DNA of 64,000 nt from Paenibacillus polymyxa M1 (GTDB taxonomy: Bacteria > Bacillota > Bacilli > Paenibacillales > Paenibacillaceae): the NCBI RefSeq assembly GCF_000237325.1, contig NC_017542.1:611001-675000 (forward strand). Direction: 5' to 3'. The translations under genes were made by a program, and so were the position numbers. Positions 19,667 through 29,315 of this stretch are shown one piece after another. The number at the start of each line of letters is the position of its first letter. Positions within the stretch are counted from its first letter, which is position 1. Below the pieces are notes generated by a model that was given only the letters and a program-made list of their open reading frames with translations, had not been told where the DNA came from and ran no database searches.

Positions 19667-20305
19667 ATGGACCCAATGAATCAAATAAATCAGATGAACT
19701 ACAGCCCAAGTATAAAAACGATAACCCCTAGCATTTTATATTACGGAACCCCTGTGATTTTACTCAACACGCTGAATGAGGATGGAACGACCAATATTAG
19801 CCCTATTTCCTCCTCGTGGGCATTAGGAGATTGTGTGGTACTAGGCATTGGAACAGGTGGCAAAGCATTAGAAAATATGGAGCGGCATTCCGAATGTGTA
19901 ATCAATGTTCCTGGGCCTTCCATGTGGGAAAATGTAGAGCGTTTGGCTCCTTTTACAGGTAAGAATCCCGTTCCAGTGGAAAAAGAGAAACATGGATTTA
20001 CATATCAAAAAGATAAGTATGAGATCAGCGGACTGACTGCGATTGACTCGAATAGGGTCAAGCCCGCTCGGATCAGGGAGTGCCCTATTCAAATCGAAGC
20101 CAAGGTGAAGGAGGCCCGGATTCCTGACCATTCTCCTTATTTTGCGATCGTCGAAACCCAAGCCATTCAGGTGCATGTTCATCAGGATATCATCCTCGGT
20201 GAGAATCATATTGATCCGGCAAAGTGGAGCCCACTCATCTATAATTTTCGCCATTATTTTGGTTTGGGTGAGCATTTGGGCAAAACTTTCCGATCCGAAA
20301 CCTGA
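19667..20305 (+). CDS. Flavin reductase family protein (FMN-binding split barrel)
   Basis: 212 residues. The N-terminal strand region (PSILYYGTPVILLNTLNEDG followed by TNISPISSSWALGD) and ECVINVPGPS are characteristic of flavin-reductase-like split-barrel proteins, which bind FMN and either reduce it or act on another substrate. ATG at 19667 has AGAAGGAGAAG upstream. Divergent from the ArsR-type gene. No partner monooxygenase is adjacent, so the electron acceptor is unknown. Confidence 0.88.
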   Translation: MDPMNQINQMNYSPSIKTITPSILYYGTPVILLNTLNEDGTTNISPISSSWALGDCVVLGIGTGGKALENMERHSECVINVPGPSMWENVERLAPFTGKNPVPVEKEKHGFTYQKDKYEISGLTAIDSNRVKPARIRECPIQIEAKVKEARIPDHSPYFAIVETQAIQVHVHQDIILGENHIDPAKWSPLIYNFRHYFGLGEHLGKTFRSET

Positions 20306-20401
20306 TACTTCAAATAAAATAATATTATCCTACCTGAATAATGAGAATTATCTTCCCAAATCGTCCTTTTTGTGCGAGAATAATTGAAAAATCATCCATG
20401 A

Positions 20402-21751
<1,350 letters not shown>

Positions 21752-21853
21752 CAAACAGTAGTTGGCGTCTTGTTAGGCCCAGTGAGATAGGGAAGTTTTG
21801 TAGCATTCGCAAGTGATTTTTGATTCCGATCGGTTTTCATTCAGAGTTTGATC

Positions 21854-21880
21854 AGGCGGGGGGCAACCTTCGCCTTTTTT
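21854..21880 (+). terminator. Terminator after metY
   Basis: Stem AGGCG/CGCCT with a G-rich loop, followed by six T, just upstream of the next promoter. Confidence 0.65.
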
Positions 21881-21885
21881 GTATG

Positions 21886-21914
21886 TTGACAACATACCCC
21901 CATAGGTATATATT
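21886..21914 (+). promoter_or_regulatory. Promoter of the CoA-disulfide reductase gene
   Basis: TTGACA (21886-21891), 17-bp spacer, TATATT (21909-21914). Confidence 0.75.
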
Positions 21915-21930
21915 ATACCCCATAGGGTAT
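21894..21930. promoter_or_regulatory. Two tandem CsoR/CstR-type operators
   Basis: ATACCCCCATAGGTAT (21894-21909) fills the promoter spacer and ATACCCCATAGGGTAT (21915-21930) covers the start region. Both are ATACCC/GGGTAT-type palindromes as known for CsoR-family persulfide sensors (CstR) controlling rhodanese and CoA-persulfide genes. No csoR/cstR gene is in the window. Confidence 0.7.
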
Positions 21931-21947
21931 ATAAGGAGGGGAAGAAA

Positions 21948-23612
21948 TTGGGTAGGAAAATAATTATTATTGGCGGGGTAGCAGGTGGAGCTTCTGCTGC
22001 GGCAAGATTGCGTAGATGGAGTGAGGAAGACGAGATTATTCTATTTGAACGCGGTGAGCATGTTTCTTTTGCAAACTGTGGCCTTCCCTACTATATTGGG
22101 GGGACAATCCAGGCGCGGGAGAAGCTGTTTCTCCAGACGCCTCAAGGCATTAGAGACCGTTTTAATATAGATGTACGGGTACAAAAAGAAGTAATACAAA
22201 TAGACCGCGAGCATAAGCTTGTCCATTACCGCGATATGATCACAGGAGAGACGGATGAGCAGCCATACGATATTGTGGTATTATCGCCGGGAGCCAAACC
22301 GATGATACCGGATATTCCCGGATTACATGAAGCTACAAATGTATTTACGTTAAGAAACATTCATGACACCGACCTTATTAAGGCATATGTAGATGAAAGG
22401 CATCCCAAGCATGCCACGGTAATCGGGGCCGGATTTGTTGGGCTGGAGATGGCTGAAAATTTGCGGGAGCGTGGACTTGCAGTAACCATCATGGATAAGG
22501 GACAACAATTGTTGAATCCGCTTGACCCCGAAATGGCTAAACTGGTGGAACAGCATGTGAAGCTGAACGGGGTGGAGGTGCGTTTAGAGGAAGGAGTCGC
22601 AGCTTTTGAAGAACAGGGTACACAGCTCCGTTTGACTTCCGGGGAGATGCTTCAGACGGACCTGGTTATTCTGGCGATTGGTGTTGTGCCTGAAAATGAG
22701 CTGGCCAAGCAATGCGGATTGGAACTAGGTTTTCGCGGTGCCATTCAGGTGAATGCTCAGCTGCAAACCAGTGATCCGTCCATTTATGCGGTAGGGGATG
22801 CCATCCAGGTCAAAGACCGCAATCATGGGTTTGCAACGATGGTATCGCTGGCCTGGGGAGCCAATCGGCAGGGGCGTTTGGCCGCAGATCATATTAATGG
22901 TCAGGCGATTTCCTATGATGGTGCGCTCGGAACATCCGTAATTAAGACCTTTGCATTGACCGCAGCTTCTACAGGCAACAATGAAAAAACATTGCAGCGA
23001 CTGGCTGTTCCTTATCAGGCTATTCATATTCATCCCGGTTCACATGCCGGTTATTATCCTGGCGCGTCACCCATTTCGATGAAGCTGCTCTTTCATCCGG
23101 AGACTGGGATGATCTACGGGGCGCAGGCTGTTGGGGCTGATGGCGCGGACAAAAGGATTGATGTTATTGCGACGGCGATTCGCGGCCATTTGAATGTCCG
23201 TGAATTGGCAGATATCGAACTTGCTTATGCACCTCCTTATTCTTCAGCTAAAGATCCTGTGAATATGGCGGGATACGTAGCTTCGAATATTATGGATGGG
23301 CTGGTTCAGACGATACAATGGCATGAAGTTGACGATTTCCACCGCAATGGTGGTCTTGTAATTGATGTCCGGGATGCGGTGGAGCTACAGGGAGGAACCA
23401 TTCCAGGTTCCATGCATATTCCTCTGGTCGAGATCAGAGAGCGGATGTCGGAAATTCCTCGTGATCTGGAGATCGCGGTATCCTGCCAAGTCGGGCTGCG
23501 CGGCTATCTAGCGGCCAGAATTCTGACCCAATCGGGCTATCGGGTAAGGAACGTTGATGGTGGCTACAAAACATATTCGGTTATGGCTAAACGTGATCAT
23601 CTTTTAAAATAG
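21948..23612 (+). CDS. cdr: CoA-disulfide reductase with C-terminal rhodanese domain
   Basis: 554 residues. The N-terminal FAD-binding Rossmann motif is IIIIGGVAGGASAAARLRR, and the redox cysteine is Cys44 in SFANCGLPYY, the single-cysteine signature of CoA-disulfide/persulfide reductases. The NAD-binding motif VIGAGFVGLEMAENL lies near residue 160. The C-terminal 100 residues are a rhodanese domain with Cys513 in the loop CQVGLRG. The fusion is known to act on CoA persulfides and polysulfides. TTG start at 21948 follows GGAGGGGAAG. Regulation by sulfane sulfur is suggested by the two upstream operators. Confidence 0.92.
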   Translation: MGRKIIIIGGVAGGASAAARLRRWSEEDEIILFERGEHVSFANCGLPYYIGGTIQAREKLFLQTPQGIRDRFNIDVRVQKEVIQIDREHKLVHYRDMITGETDEQPYDIVVLSPGAKPMIPDIPGLHEATNVFTLRNIHDTDLIKAYVDERHPKHATVIGAGFVGLEMAENLRERGLAVTIMDKGQQLLNPLDPEMAKLVEQHVKLNGVEVRLEEGVAAFEEQGTQLRLTSGEMLQTDLVILAIGVVPENELAKQCGLELGFRGAIQVNAQLQTSDPSIYAVGDAIQVKDRNHGFATMVSLAWGANRQGRLAADHINGQAISYDGALGTSVIKTFALTAASTGNNEKTLQRLAVPYQAIHIHPGSHAGYYPGASPISMKLLFHPETGMIYGAQAVGADGADKRIDVIATAIRGHLNVRELADIELAYAPPYSSAKDPVNMAGYVASNIMDGLVQTIQWHEVDDFHRNGGLVIDVRDAVELQGGTIPGSMHIPLVEIRERMSEIPRDLEIAVSCQVGLRGYLAARILTQSGYRVRNVDGGYKTYSVMAKRDHLLK

Positions 23613-23965
23613 TTCATCACCCATCCAATCTGATTAAGATGATCCGTTACTTCGCCGTGCAGCGCACCAAAGAAGGTATCTTGTAGCTCTACAGTGATGG
23701 TACCCTTTTCTGATAGTGAATAGTAAGCCTGTTTAAGCTCATCCTCACTCTCACAGTCGAGAATGATTTGGACATGCTGTGCTTTCAGCGGTTTACCGTA
23801 GGAATCGGAGAAATGGATATGACTGCTACCTAGGTGCAGTTCGGCATGTAAGAGCTTGCCTTCTTGCTTGTTCAGTACTTTGATTTTCCCGCCTAGAACA
23901 GATTGGTAGTAGTCAATCGATTGCTGCACATCGTTTACAATGACAAAAGGACTTGCACTTCTCAT
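23597..23965 (-). CDS. VOC family protein (glyoxalase/bleomycin resistance fold)
   Basis: 122 residues from ATG 23965, which has AGAGGATTGG upstream. The frame could extend to 24016. SPFVIVNDVQQSIDYYQSVLGG is the first beta-alpha module of the PhnB-like VOC fold, and ALHGEVTDHLNQIGWVMN the last. The usual metal ligands are partly conserved (H in HAELHLG and E in HGEVTD). Function unassigned. Its 3' end overlaps the end of the convergent cdr gene by 16 bp. Confidence 0.88.
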   Translation of the reverse strand: MRSASPFVIVNDVQQSIDYYQSVLGGKIKVLNKQEGKLLHAELHLGSSHIHFSDSYGKPLKAQHVQIILDCESEDELKQAYYSLSEKGTITVELQDTFFGALHGEVTDHLNQIGWVMNYFKR

Positions 23966-24107
23966 GGGATCCAATCCTCTCATTTCTTCTATGTAGGGCT
24001 GTCTGCTAACATACATTATTTACATTGTCGGCAGGGTTTACCCCTTTTCTGATTAAATTTATGGCTTGGTTCACTGTGTGACGTCTGTTACAATAGAAGA
24101 GGCATAT

Positions 24108-24440
24108 ATGATGGATAGAAAAGAGGTCGAACAGGTGGGCACTTCAGCGATTTGGGAAGCAGTTATCTATTGGGTGATCTTGGTGATTTCTGCTCTGTGT
24201 GTGATTGCAGTATCTGGTAGTCGTAAGACCGCAAGCACGATTATTTTGGCACCCATTGTTTTGTTCTGTACCATATTTATGATGCAGGGCTCGGTGTTTA
24301 CTGCTATGAAGCACCCGACCATGGGGGCTAATGTTGGTCTGGGTATGGCGTTTCTGACCACATGGGTAGTCAGCGGAATATTGTTTGCTGTAGCGCTTGT
24401 GATTGCTTTTATTAAATATAGCAAAAGGAACAAGGCGTAG
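24108..24440 (+). CDS. Small membrane protein of unknown function
   Basis: 110 residues from ATG 24108 (a second ATG follows immediately), with AGAAGAGG upstream. Three hydrophobic segments are seen: AVIYWVILVISALCVIAV, IILAPIVLFCTIFM and LTTWVVSGILFAVALVIAF, ending in a basic tail KYSKRNKA. No family recognised. Single gene with its own terminator. Confidence 0.75.
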   Translation: MMDRKEVEQVGTSAIWEAVIYWVILVISALCVIAVSGSRKTASTIILAPIVLFCTIFMMQGSVFTAMKHPTMGANVGLGMAFLTTWVVSGILFAVALVIAFIKYSKRNKA

Positions 24441-24466
24441 TTCAGCCTTAACCTCAGATGAACAAA

Positions 24467-24497
24467 GGCTTTCGGTGATGTACCGAAAGCCCTTTTT
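24467..24497 (+). terminator. Rho-independent terminator
   Basis: Perfect 10-bp stem GGCTTTCGGT/ACCGAAAGCC followed by CTTTTT. Confidence 0.9.
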
Positions 24498-24530
24498 GTA
24501 TTCTTAGTTAACGATACAGGATGTTTTCGT

Positions 24531-24599
24531 TCATCTACGTCTTCTCATGAGCAAAACAACGATCAGCACAATGATGATCACGATCAATAGAAACTTCAT
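24531..24599 (-). CDS. 22-residue membrane peptide
   Basis: ATG 24599 is preceded by a perfect GGAGG at a spacing of 9 bp. The product, MKFLLIVIIIVLIVVLLMRR plus two more residues, is one membrane helix followed by arginines. Similar miniproteins (single helix, basic tail) are frequent in Bacillales and are usually missed by gene finders. It faces the terminator of the upstream gene. Role unknown. Confidence 0.55.
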   Translation of the reverse strand: MKFLLIVIIIVLIVVLLMRRRR

Positions 24600-24779
24600 A
24601 TTCGATAACCTCCTTGATCTGTCTCCTATTTGATATTAACCATTTTTAATAAGTGTGCACCGATGCATCCCAAGCAAGTATGTATTGTCAAATGTTTGGC
24701 GAAAATGTGATTGTGGGATCAAAAAGAGGTTTACAGGATTAGCTGGAAAGTGTATACATAAAGTGAGGAGGCGATTGCC

Positions 24780-24902
24780 ATGAGTGATCGTGCATTTCAT
24801 TTGTTTTATATTGTTTTCTTGACGGTTCTGGCACTTGGAAGTGTTGGAGGAATCTCTTGGTGGTTGCGCTCTATCGGTCGTCAGGAGAAGGAAAAAAACT
24901 AA
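24780..24902 (+). CDS. 40-residue single-span membrane protein
   Basis: ATG 24780 has GAGGAGG upstream and the frame ends in TAA at 24900. The product has one hydrophobic segment (HLFYIVFLTVLALGSVGGIS) followed by a WWLR and a Lys/Glu-rich tail. It is followed within 30 bp by a good terminator, which supports it as an independent small gene. No family recognised. Confidence 0.6.
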   Translation: MSDRAFHLFYIVFLTVLALGSVGGISWWLRSIGRQEKEKN

Positions 24903-24928
24903 ATTCAGCATGGGCATACAAGCCCGTA

Positions 24929-24957
24929 TGCATCTTCCAGTAGGAGGGTGCATTTTT
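24929..24957 (+). terminator. Rho-independent terminator of the 40-residue gene
   Basis: 10-bp stem TGCATCTTCC/GGAGGGTGCA with G-U pairs and a 4-nt loop, then five T. Confidence 0.8.
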
Positions 24958-24963
24958 ATATGT

Positions 24964-24983
24964 TATAATGAGAACATATGTTC
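24964..24983 (+). promoter_or_regulatory. -10 element with LexA (SOS) box
   Basis: TATAAT at 24964-24969 is followed directly by GAACATATGTTC at 24972-24983, a perfect match to the Bacillus-type LexA core GAAC-N4-GTTC. The box covers the transcription start, the expected place for repression. Confidence 0.85.
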
Positions 24984-25001
24984 TTTACAGGAGGGATAAT
25001 G

Positions 25002-25310
25002 ATGTTGCCGGATTTGGAACGGAAGCTATTGCGTATTTTGTATAATTATTTTGCCCAGCATCGCCACATGCCTACAATGGCTGAATTGTCAGCAAAAACG
25101 GGTAGGCGAGATTCTGAAATTACAGCCGCATTGCGGCATATGGAACAAGAGCGCTATATCACATGGGAAAATAACACAGGTACCCAGCATATTGTGTTAC
25201 TGGAAGGATGGGAGCGTCCTTCCACCTACAAGCCTGCCCAAGTGGAAGCTGGACGCCCTACTACCCAAACGATACAGTCTGGTAGTACGGAATATTGGAC
25301 GAATTATTAG
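25002..25310 (+). CDS. SOS-controlled winged-helix protein (LexA DNA-binding domain-like)
   Basis: 102 residues from ATG 25002, which has AGGAGGG at 6 bp; an ATG at 24978 lies inside the LexA box and is rejected. Residues 3-65 (LERKLLRILYNYFAQHRHMP, then TMAELSAKTGRRDSEITAAL) resemble the winged helix of LexA. No C-terminal LexA protease domain follows; instead there is a short Thr/Gln-rich tail. So it is not LexA itself but a small DNA-binding protein induced by DNA damage. It might dampen or redirect the SOS response; that is inference. Confidence 0.75.
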   Translation: MLPDLERKLLRILYNYFAQHRHMPTMAELSAKTGRRDSEITAALRHMEQERYITWENNTGTQHIVLLEGWERPSTYKPAQVEAGRPTTQTIQSGSTEYWTNY

Positions 25311-25419
25311 CAGCGATATATAGCTGGAAAATTAATGAGTTTTTAAGGTGCATATCATTTAGTTTTAAGAAAGCAAGACTATAATGACCCTATTAACCCC
25401 TTTTTGATCAAGCTATAGG

Positions 25420-25450
25420 CCCTGTCGATGTATCGGCAGGGTCACTTTTT
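25420..25450 (+). terminator. Rho-independent terminator
   Basis: 9-bp stem CCCTGTCGA/TCGGCAGGG with loop TGTA, followed by a T-run. Confidence 0.85.
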
Positions 25451-25988
25451 TGTTCATAGATACGTTTTCCGTATATAAAAAATCCCCCGGGGATCATCCG
25501 GAGGATGTGTGCAGCTTGCGTATACTGCACGGCCTGCTCAAACTTCATCGTTTGACGGCATAATATATATTTAACCCCTGCTACCTTGTATTATATGGTC
25601 AGCATGTTCATAAGGGGTAGTCTGATTCCTCTGTTCATTTTCCAAACGACAAAAGCCCTACCTCTCTTTCGTCCTTGCGGCTCCGATGACCGCGCCAGTG
25701 TGAATGTGAAAATCTTCGGCAAAAGCTCAAAATTCTACATTAGGGTTATACATAAAATTTGGAGAAGCTCCATGCGGTATTAGGAGTATAGCTTCTTGCG
25801 TGGAATCCTATGGGGTTAATACATACTTTATTAGTATAACAAGCTTAATTCTAAAACGCAAGGTATTTATGGTTTTTTTTGATTGTAGACTGGAAATAAT
25901 GCACTTTTTGCAATGAATTAGACTCATTTGCATTTGCAGAGAATGGAGACTGTGATAAATTGCTCTGACAAAGCACCCGAATTTTGAA
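25451..25988. other. Intergenic stretch without a convincing gene
   Basis: There is a possible hairpin near 25485-25505 (CCCCCGGGGATCATCCGG). Open frames on both strands (25586-25783 plus; 25408-25548 minus) lack ribosome sites and recognisable domains. Nothing else was seen. Confidence 0.5.
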
Positions 25989-26006
25989 ATAGTGTAGTTA
26001 CACGAA
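25989..26006. promoter_or_regulatory. MarR operator, copy 1 (before the marR gene)
   Basis: ATAGTGTAGTTACACGAA matches 14 of 18 positions of the perfect palindrome at 26522-26539. It lies 24 bp before the marR start, suggesting autorepression. Confidence 0.6.
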
Positions 26007-26029
26007 AAGATGGAAGGAAATTAAGAACT

Positions 26030-26485
26030 ATGACTGCCTCAAGGAAAGACAAAAAAACATCACAGAATAACTCGCCCTCAGTCTGCACATGCATTAATCT
26101 GCGTCGTGCCTCGATGGCTGTAACAGGGCTGTATGACCAGTATCTGGCTCCAAGTGGACTCAATATCAGCCAGTTTTCGCTGCTCAAGCATTTAACGGTA
26201 CTGGGACCGGTAAGTGTAAGCGAATTAGCATTGGAGATGCGACTCGACCGAACCACGCTTGTGCGCAATTTGAAGGCACTGGAACAAAGCGGGTATGTGG
26301 AGGATACATCCGCCGAGGGAAGCCGGAACCGCTGCCTTACCCTGACGGAGAGTGGAAAAGCACTATATAACGATGCAGCAGAGCTCTGGGAGGAGGCGCA
26401 GTTATTTTTACAGGAGTCACTGGGAAGTGCCGATTTGCAGATATTGACCACACTGTTATCTAAAATTGAAAAATTGCGACTGTGA
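26030..26485 (+). CDS. MarR family transcriptional regulator
   Basis: 151 residues. The winged helix is LNISQFSLLKHLTVLGPVSV, then SELALEMRLDRTTLVRNLKA, with the wing VEDTSAEGSRNRCLTLTESG, typical of MarR. An N-terminal CTCINLR segment carries two cysteines close together that might sense oxidants or electrophiles. ATG 26030 has GAAGGAA upstream. The gene probably represses itself and the Fe-S protein downstream through the shared palindrome. Confidence 0.92.
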   Translation: MTASRKDKKTSQNNSPSVCTCINLRRASMAVTGLYDQYLAPSGLNISQFSLLKHLTVLGPVSVSELALEMRLDRTTLVRNLKALEQSGYVEDTSAEGSRNRCLTLTESGKALYNDAAELWEEAQLFLQESLGSADLQILTTLLSKIEKLRL

Positions 26486-26521
26486 TTAGCTTTTGCCTAA
26501 TAAGGGAGGTATGCCGACTCA

Positions 26522-26539
26522 TTCGTGTATATACACGAA
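26522..26539. promoter_or_regulatory. MarR operator, copy 2 (before the Fe-S protein gene)
   Basis: Perfect 18-bp palindrome TTCGTGTATATACACGAA, about 90 bp before the next gene. Confidence 0.75.
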
Positions 26540-26629
26540 AAGGGTTCGGATGTGTAACGCAGCCATTCATCGGTCAACAGGTATCCGCCAGGAAGTCGAG
26601 AGAATTCACAATAACTTAAGAAGAGGGAT

Positions 26630-27517
26630 GTGGACAGGATGGTAACGCCCGTACCGGACATGAAAGAACTTATCGCAGCCGAGATGAAAGCCTATGTGAG
26701 TGAAGACAAGGGCAATTTCTGCGAAGAATTACAGAGCCCGTACTACGAGGAACCGATTATTCAATTTGCAGAGGCCAATGATCCTTTGTTTGAGCAGTAT
26801 AAAACAGTGGTGGGCTCCGACCATGCTACGCCGCAGGAAGCCTTCGAACGGACCTTCGGCACAGGAAGTTTTGGTGGAGGCACCGTTGTCAGTGTTGTGC
26901 TGCCGATCAGTGAGACGATCCGCAAGGCCAATCGTGCGCAAAAAGCAAGAGCCTCCAGAGAGTGGGCGCTGCTACGGACCTTTGGCGATGAATATTTTGT
27001 GCGTTCGGCAAGGCAGCATTTGGCGGGATATCTGATCGGGCTTGGTTACCGAGCTGTGGCGCCGCTGGATACGGATTGGTACAGCATCCACGGTGCCGTA
27101 GGGGGTCCGGTCTCTAACTGGTCGGAACGGCATATCGCGTATGCAGCCGGTCTTGGCACCTTCAGTATCAACGATGGCTTTATCACCGAGAAAGGAATTG
27201 CCATCCGTCTGCTGTCTGTAGTAACGGATCTGCAGGTGCCGCCTGATGTCAGAGTGTCCTCGAACCTGAGCCATACCGGAAACTGCCTGCTGTGCAGCAA
27301 AGGCATTTGCGGTGTGTGCATTACTCGCTGCCCTGTGCAGGCTATCAGCAAGGAAGGTGGTCATGACAAAATCGCCTGCATGAAATTTGTGTATGGTGAG
27401 GAATCCCGAAAGTGGGCCGTGTTAAACGGCGGTGAGGCTAAATCGGGTGCCGGCTGCGGACTTTGCCAGACCAAGGTGCCCTGCGAAAGCCGCAATCCGA
27501 TGCGGACCGCTCGCTAG
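26630..27517 (+). CDS. Epoxyqueuosine reductase-like iron-sulfur protein
   Basis: 295 residues. The C-terminal part carries two cysteine clusters: CLLCSKGICGVCITRCP, a ferredoxin-type 4Fe-4S motif, and CGLCQTKVPCESRNP. The middle part (HIAYAAGLGTFSINDGFITE followed by KGIAIRLLSVVT) is the QueG-like cobalamin/Fe-S core. It lacks the HEAT-like C-terminus of full-length QueG, so it belongs to the shorter group of QueG-related reductases with unknown substrates. GTG 26630 and ATG 26639 are both possible starts. The MarR-type palindrome upstream suggests control by the preceding gene. Confidence 0.85.
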   Translation: MDRMVTPVPDMKELIAAEMKAYVSEDKGNFCEELQSPYYEEPIIQFAEANDPLFEQYKTVVGSDHATPQEAFERTFGTGSFGGGTVVSVVLPISETIRKANRAQKARASREWALLRTFGDEYFVRSARQHLAGYLIGLGYRAVAPLDTDWYSIHGAVGGPVSNWSERHIAYAAGLGTFSINDGFITEKGIAIRLLSVVTDLQVPPDVRVSSNLSHTGNCLLCSKGICGVCITRCPVQAISKEGGHDKIACMKFVYGEESRKWAVLNGGEAKSGAGCGLCQTKVPCESRNPMRTAR

Positions 27518-27638
27518 TGTTATTTTCCTAAGATCTATGCAAATTGCTCAAGCAAGAAGGTTAACTTTTGACGGCTGGACTCCGATATTGAATACAAAGA
27601 TATCTTATGAGCGTACGGATGAAAAGAGGGGTAGCATT

Positions 27639-29141
27639 TTGCCGATCTATAAGCGCTTTATTCAGCATGTTATCCTGAACTATATTATAGGTTCATTTAT
27701 TGCTGTACTACTGGTATGTATGATTTTTGTATTTTCCACGTTAAATGTAGCCCACTATGAGCTTCTGGGTCTTGTCAAAATTGTTGCATTTTCCAGCGTC
27801 ATTATGATTGTTTGTGAAACCATAGTGTTTCGAATGCATTTAAGACCTGTTCATCGTTTTTTTCAAGGAAACCAGGAGACGCTCAAGGATGTAGAAGCGG
27901 TGTACATTCGGGTTCACCATCTGCCTAATTTGTCAGTTTTGCGTATTGTTGGGCCGCATTTGTTAGGCTTCTCTATCCCGGCAGCCGTTATTGCATTATG
28001 GATGATACATACTGGACAACTTACCTTTCCCTTTTATTATGTAGGAATCGCCTGTATAGGAGCTTGTCTGGTCGCTTCCATGCATGCACTGGTTGAATTT
28101 TTTCTGACCATGAGAGCAATCAAACCGCTACTGGAGGAAATTCGGGATCGGACCTACCAGCAATATGGATTGAGCTTGTCCCTGCGAGGTCGAGTTCTGC
28201 TATCACTGCGGCATAAATTTCAGTTAAGTGCAACGTTAATTGGTGCTTTTCCTCTGTTTCTGTTTTGTTTAGCTACACAGATTCGGCTGGAACGTTTGGA
28301 AGCGACGGATTCCGGCTCCTATTGGGCATGGGCGGGTACGATTTTAATATTTGGTGTAGCTTTTGCTTATCTGGGGGGCAGATTGCTGACCCGTGAAATT
28401 GAACAGCCCATCCATCACTTGTTGGAAAAAATGAATGAAGTGAAGGAAGGCCGCCTGAACAGTAACGCCAGTGACTTGTATTCAGACGAATTTGCGGAGC
28501 TGGTCGAAGGATTTAACATGATGATCGAGGGCCTGAAGGAACGAGAGGAAAAGAACGGTCAGCTATTAGACAGTTATTTTGCCACTTTGGCTGCAGCGCT
28601 GGATGCGCGGGATGCCTATACCGCAGGACATTCGTTGCGCGTGGCTGAATACTCTGTACTCATTGGGCGAAAGGGCGGTTTGAGCGAGACGGACCTTGAC
28701 TTGCTGCGTAAAACAGCCTTGCTGCATGATATCGGTAAAATCGGTGTGGCTGACGCTGTGCTGTTTAAGGATGGCAAGCTGACGGACGAGGAGTTTGACC
28801 AGATTAAAATGCATCCGGTTATGGGGGAGAGTATTCTTCGGCAAGTGGAGCCGGCTTATGCTATGGCCCCTTATCTGCCTGGGGTGCGCTCGCATCATGA
28901 GCGTTACGATGGCAAGGGATACCCTGATCAGCTCTCCGGGGAAGATATTCCTCTATTTGGGCGAATCATAGCCGTAGCAGATGCCTATGATGCGATGACG
29001 TCGGATCGCCCTTATCGGAAAGGGATGAAGGAAGAGAAGGCGGTTATGATATTGGAAGAGGGTAAAGGAACCCAGTGGGACCCTTACTTTGCCGAATTAT
29101 TTGTCAAGGAGTGGCGCCGGAACAAAGGCATTCTAAGCTGA
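27639..29141 (+). CDS. HD-GYP domain cyclic-di-GMP phosphodiesterase, membrane-bound
   Basis: 500 residues from TTG 27639, preceded by GAGGGG. The frame runs upstream into the preceding gene but has no ribosome site there. About six membrane helices occupy residues 10-250, and a HAMP linker (LTREIEQPIHHLLEKMNEVK) lies near 250-300. The HD-GYP domain has LLHDIGKIG near residue 360 and HHERYDGKGYP near 420, with the metal ligands intact, so it should hydrolyse c-di-GMP. It lies next to a histidine kinase on the same strand, but with a terminator in between. Confidence 0.93.
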   Translation: MPIYKRFIQHVILNYIIGSFIAVLLVCMIFVFSTLNVAHYELLGLVKIVAFSSVIMIVCETIVFRMHLRPVHRFFQGNQETLKDVEAVYIRVHHLPNLSVLRIVGPHLLGFSIPAAVIALWMIHTGQLTFPFYYVGIACIGACLVASMHALVEFFLTMRAIKPLLEEIRDRTYQQYGLSLSLRGRVLLSLRHKFQLSATLIGAFPLFLFCLATQIRLERLEATDSGSYWAWAGTILIFGVAFAYLGGRLLTREIEQPIHHLLEKMNEVKEGRLNSNASDLYSDEFAELVEGFNMMIEGLKEREEKNGQLLDSYFATLAAALDARDAYTAGHSLRVAEYSVLIGRKGGLSETDLDLLRKTALLHDIGKIGVADAVLFKDGKLTDEEFDQIKMHPVMGESILRQVEPAYAMAPYLPGVRSHHERYDGKGYPDQLSGEDIPLFGRIIAVADAYDAMTSDRPYRKGMKEEKAVMILEEGKGTQWDPYFAELFVKEWRRNKGILS

Positions 29142-29162
29142 CACTATAGATACTCCCACTAG

Positions 29163-29189
29163 AGCGAGCCGTTGCGGTTCGCTTTTTTT
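29163..29189 (+). terminator. Rho-independent terminator
   Basis: Stem AGCGAGCC/GGTTCGCT followed by seven T. Confidence 0.85.
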
Positions 29190-29315
29190 ATACATACACG
29201 CAAGCCTCTTTGGATATGTCGAAAGATGGGGCTTCATGTTATGATGTACGAGTAAGGCAAAATCGGCTAGCATAGGCCTGGCATCCAATTTCTCGCGCAA
29301 TGGGAGTGTGAATCC

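Noticed and set aside
20335..20355. Fur-box-like sequence before metY
   Set aside because: The match to the 7-1-7 dyad is weak and metY is not expected to be iron-regulated.
25408..25548. 46-residue frame on the minus strand
   Set aside because: Overlaps a strong terminator and has no ribosome site, although the composition is plausible.
25586..25783. 65-residue open frame on the plus strand
   Set aside because: No ribosome site, no recognisable domain, and an amino-acid composition typical of non-coding sequence.
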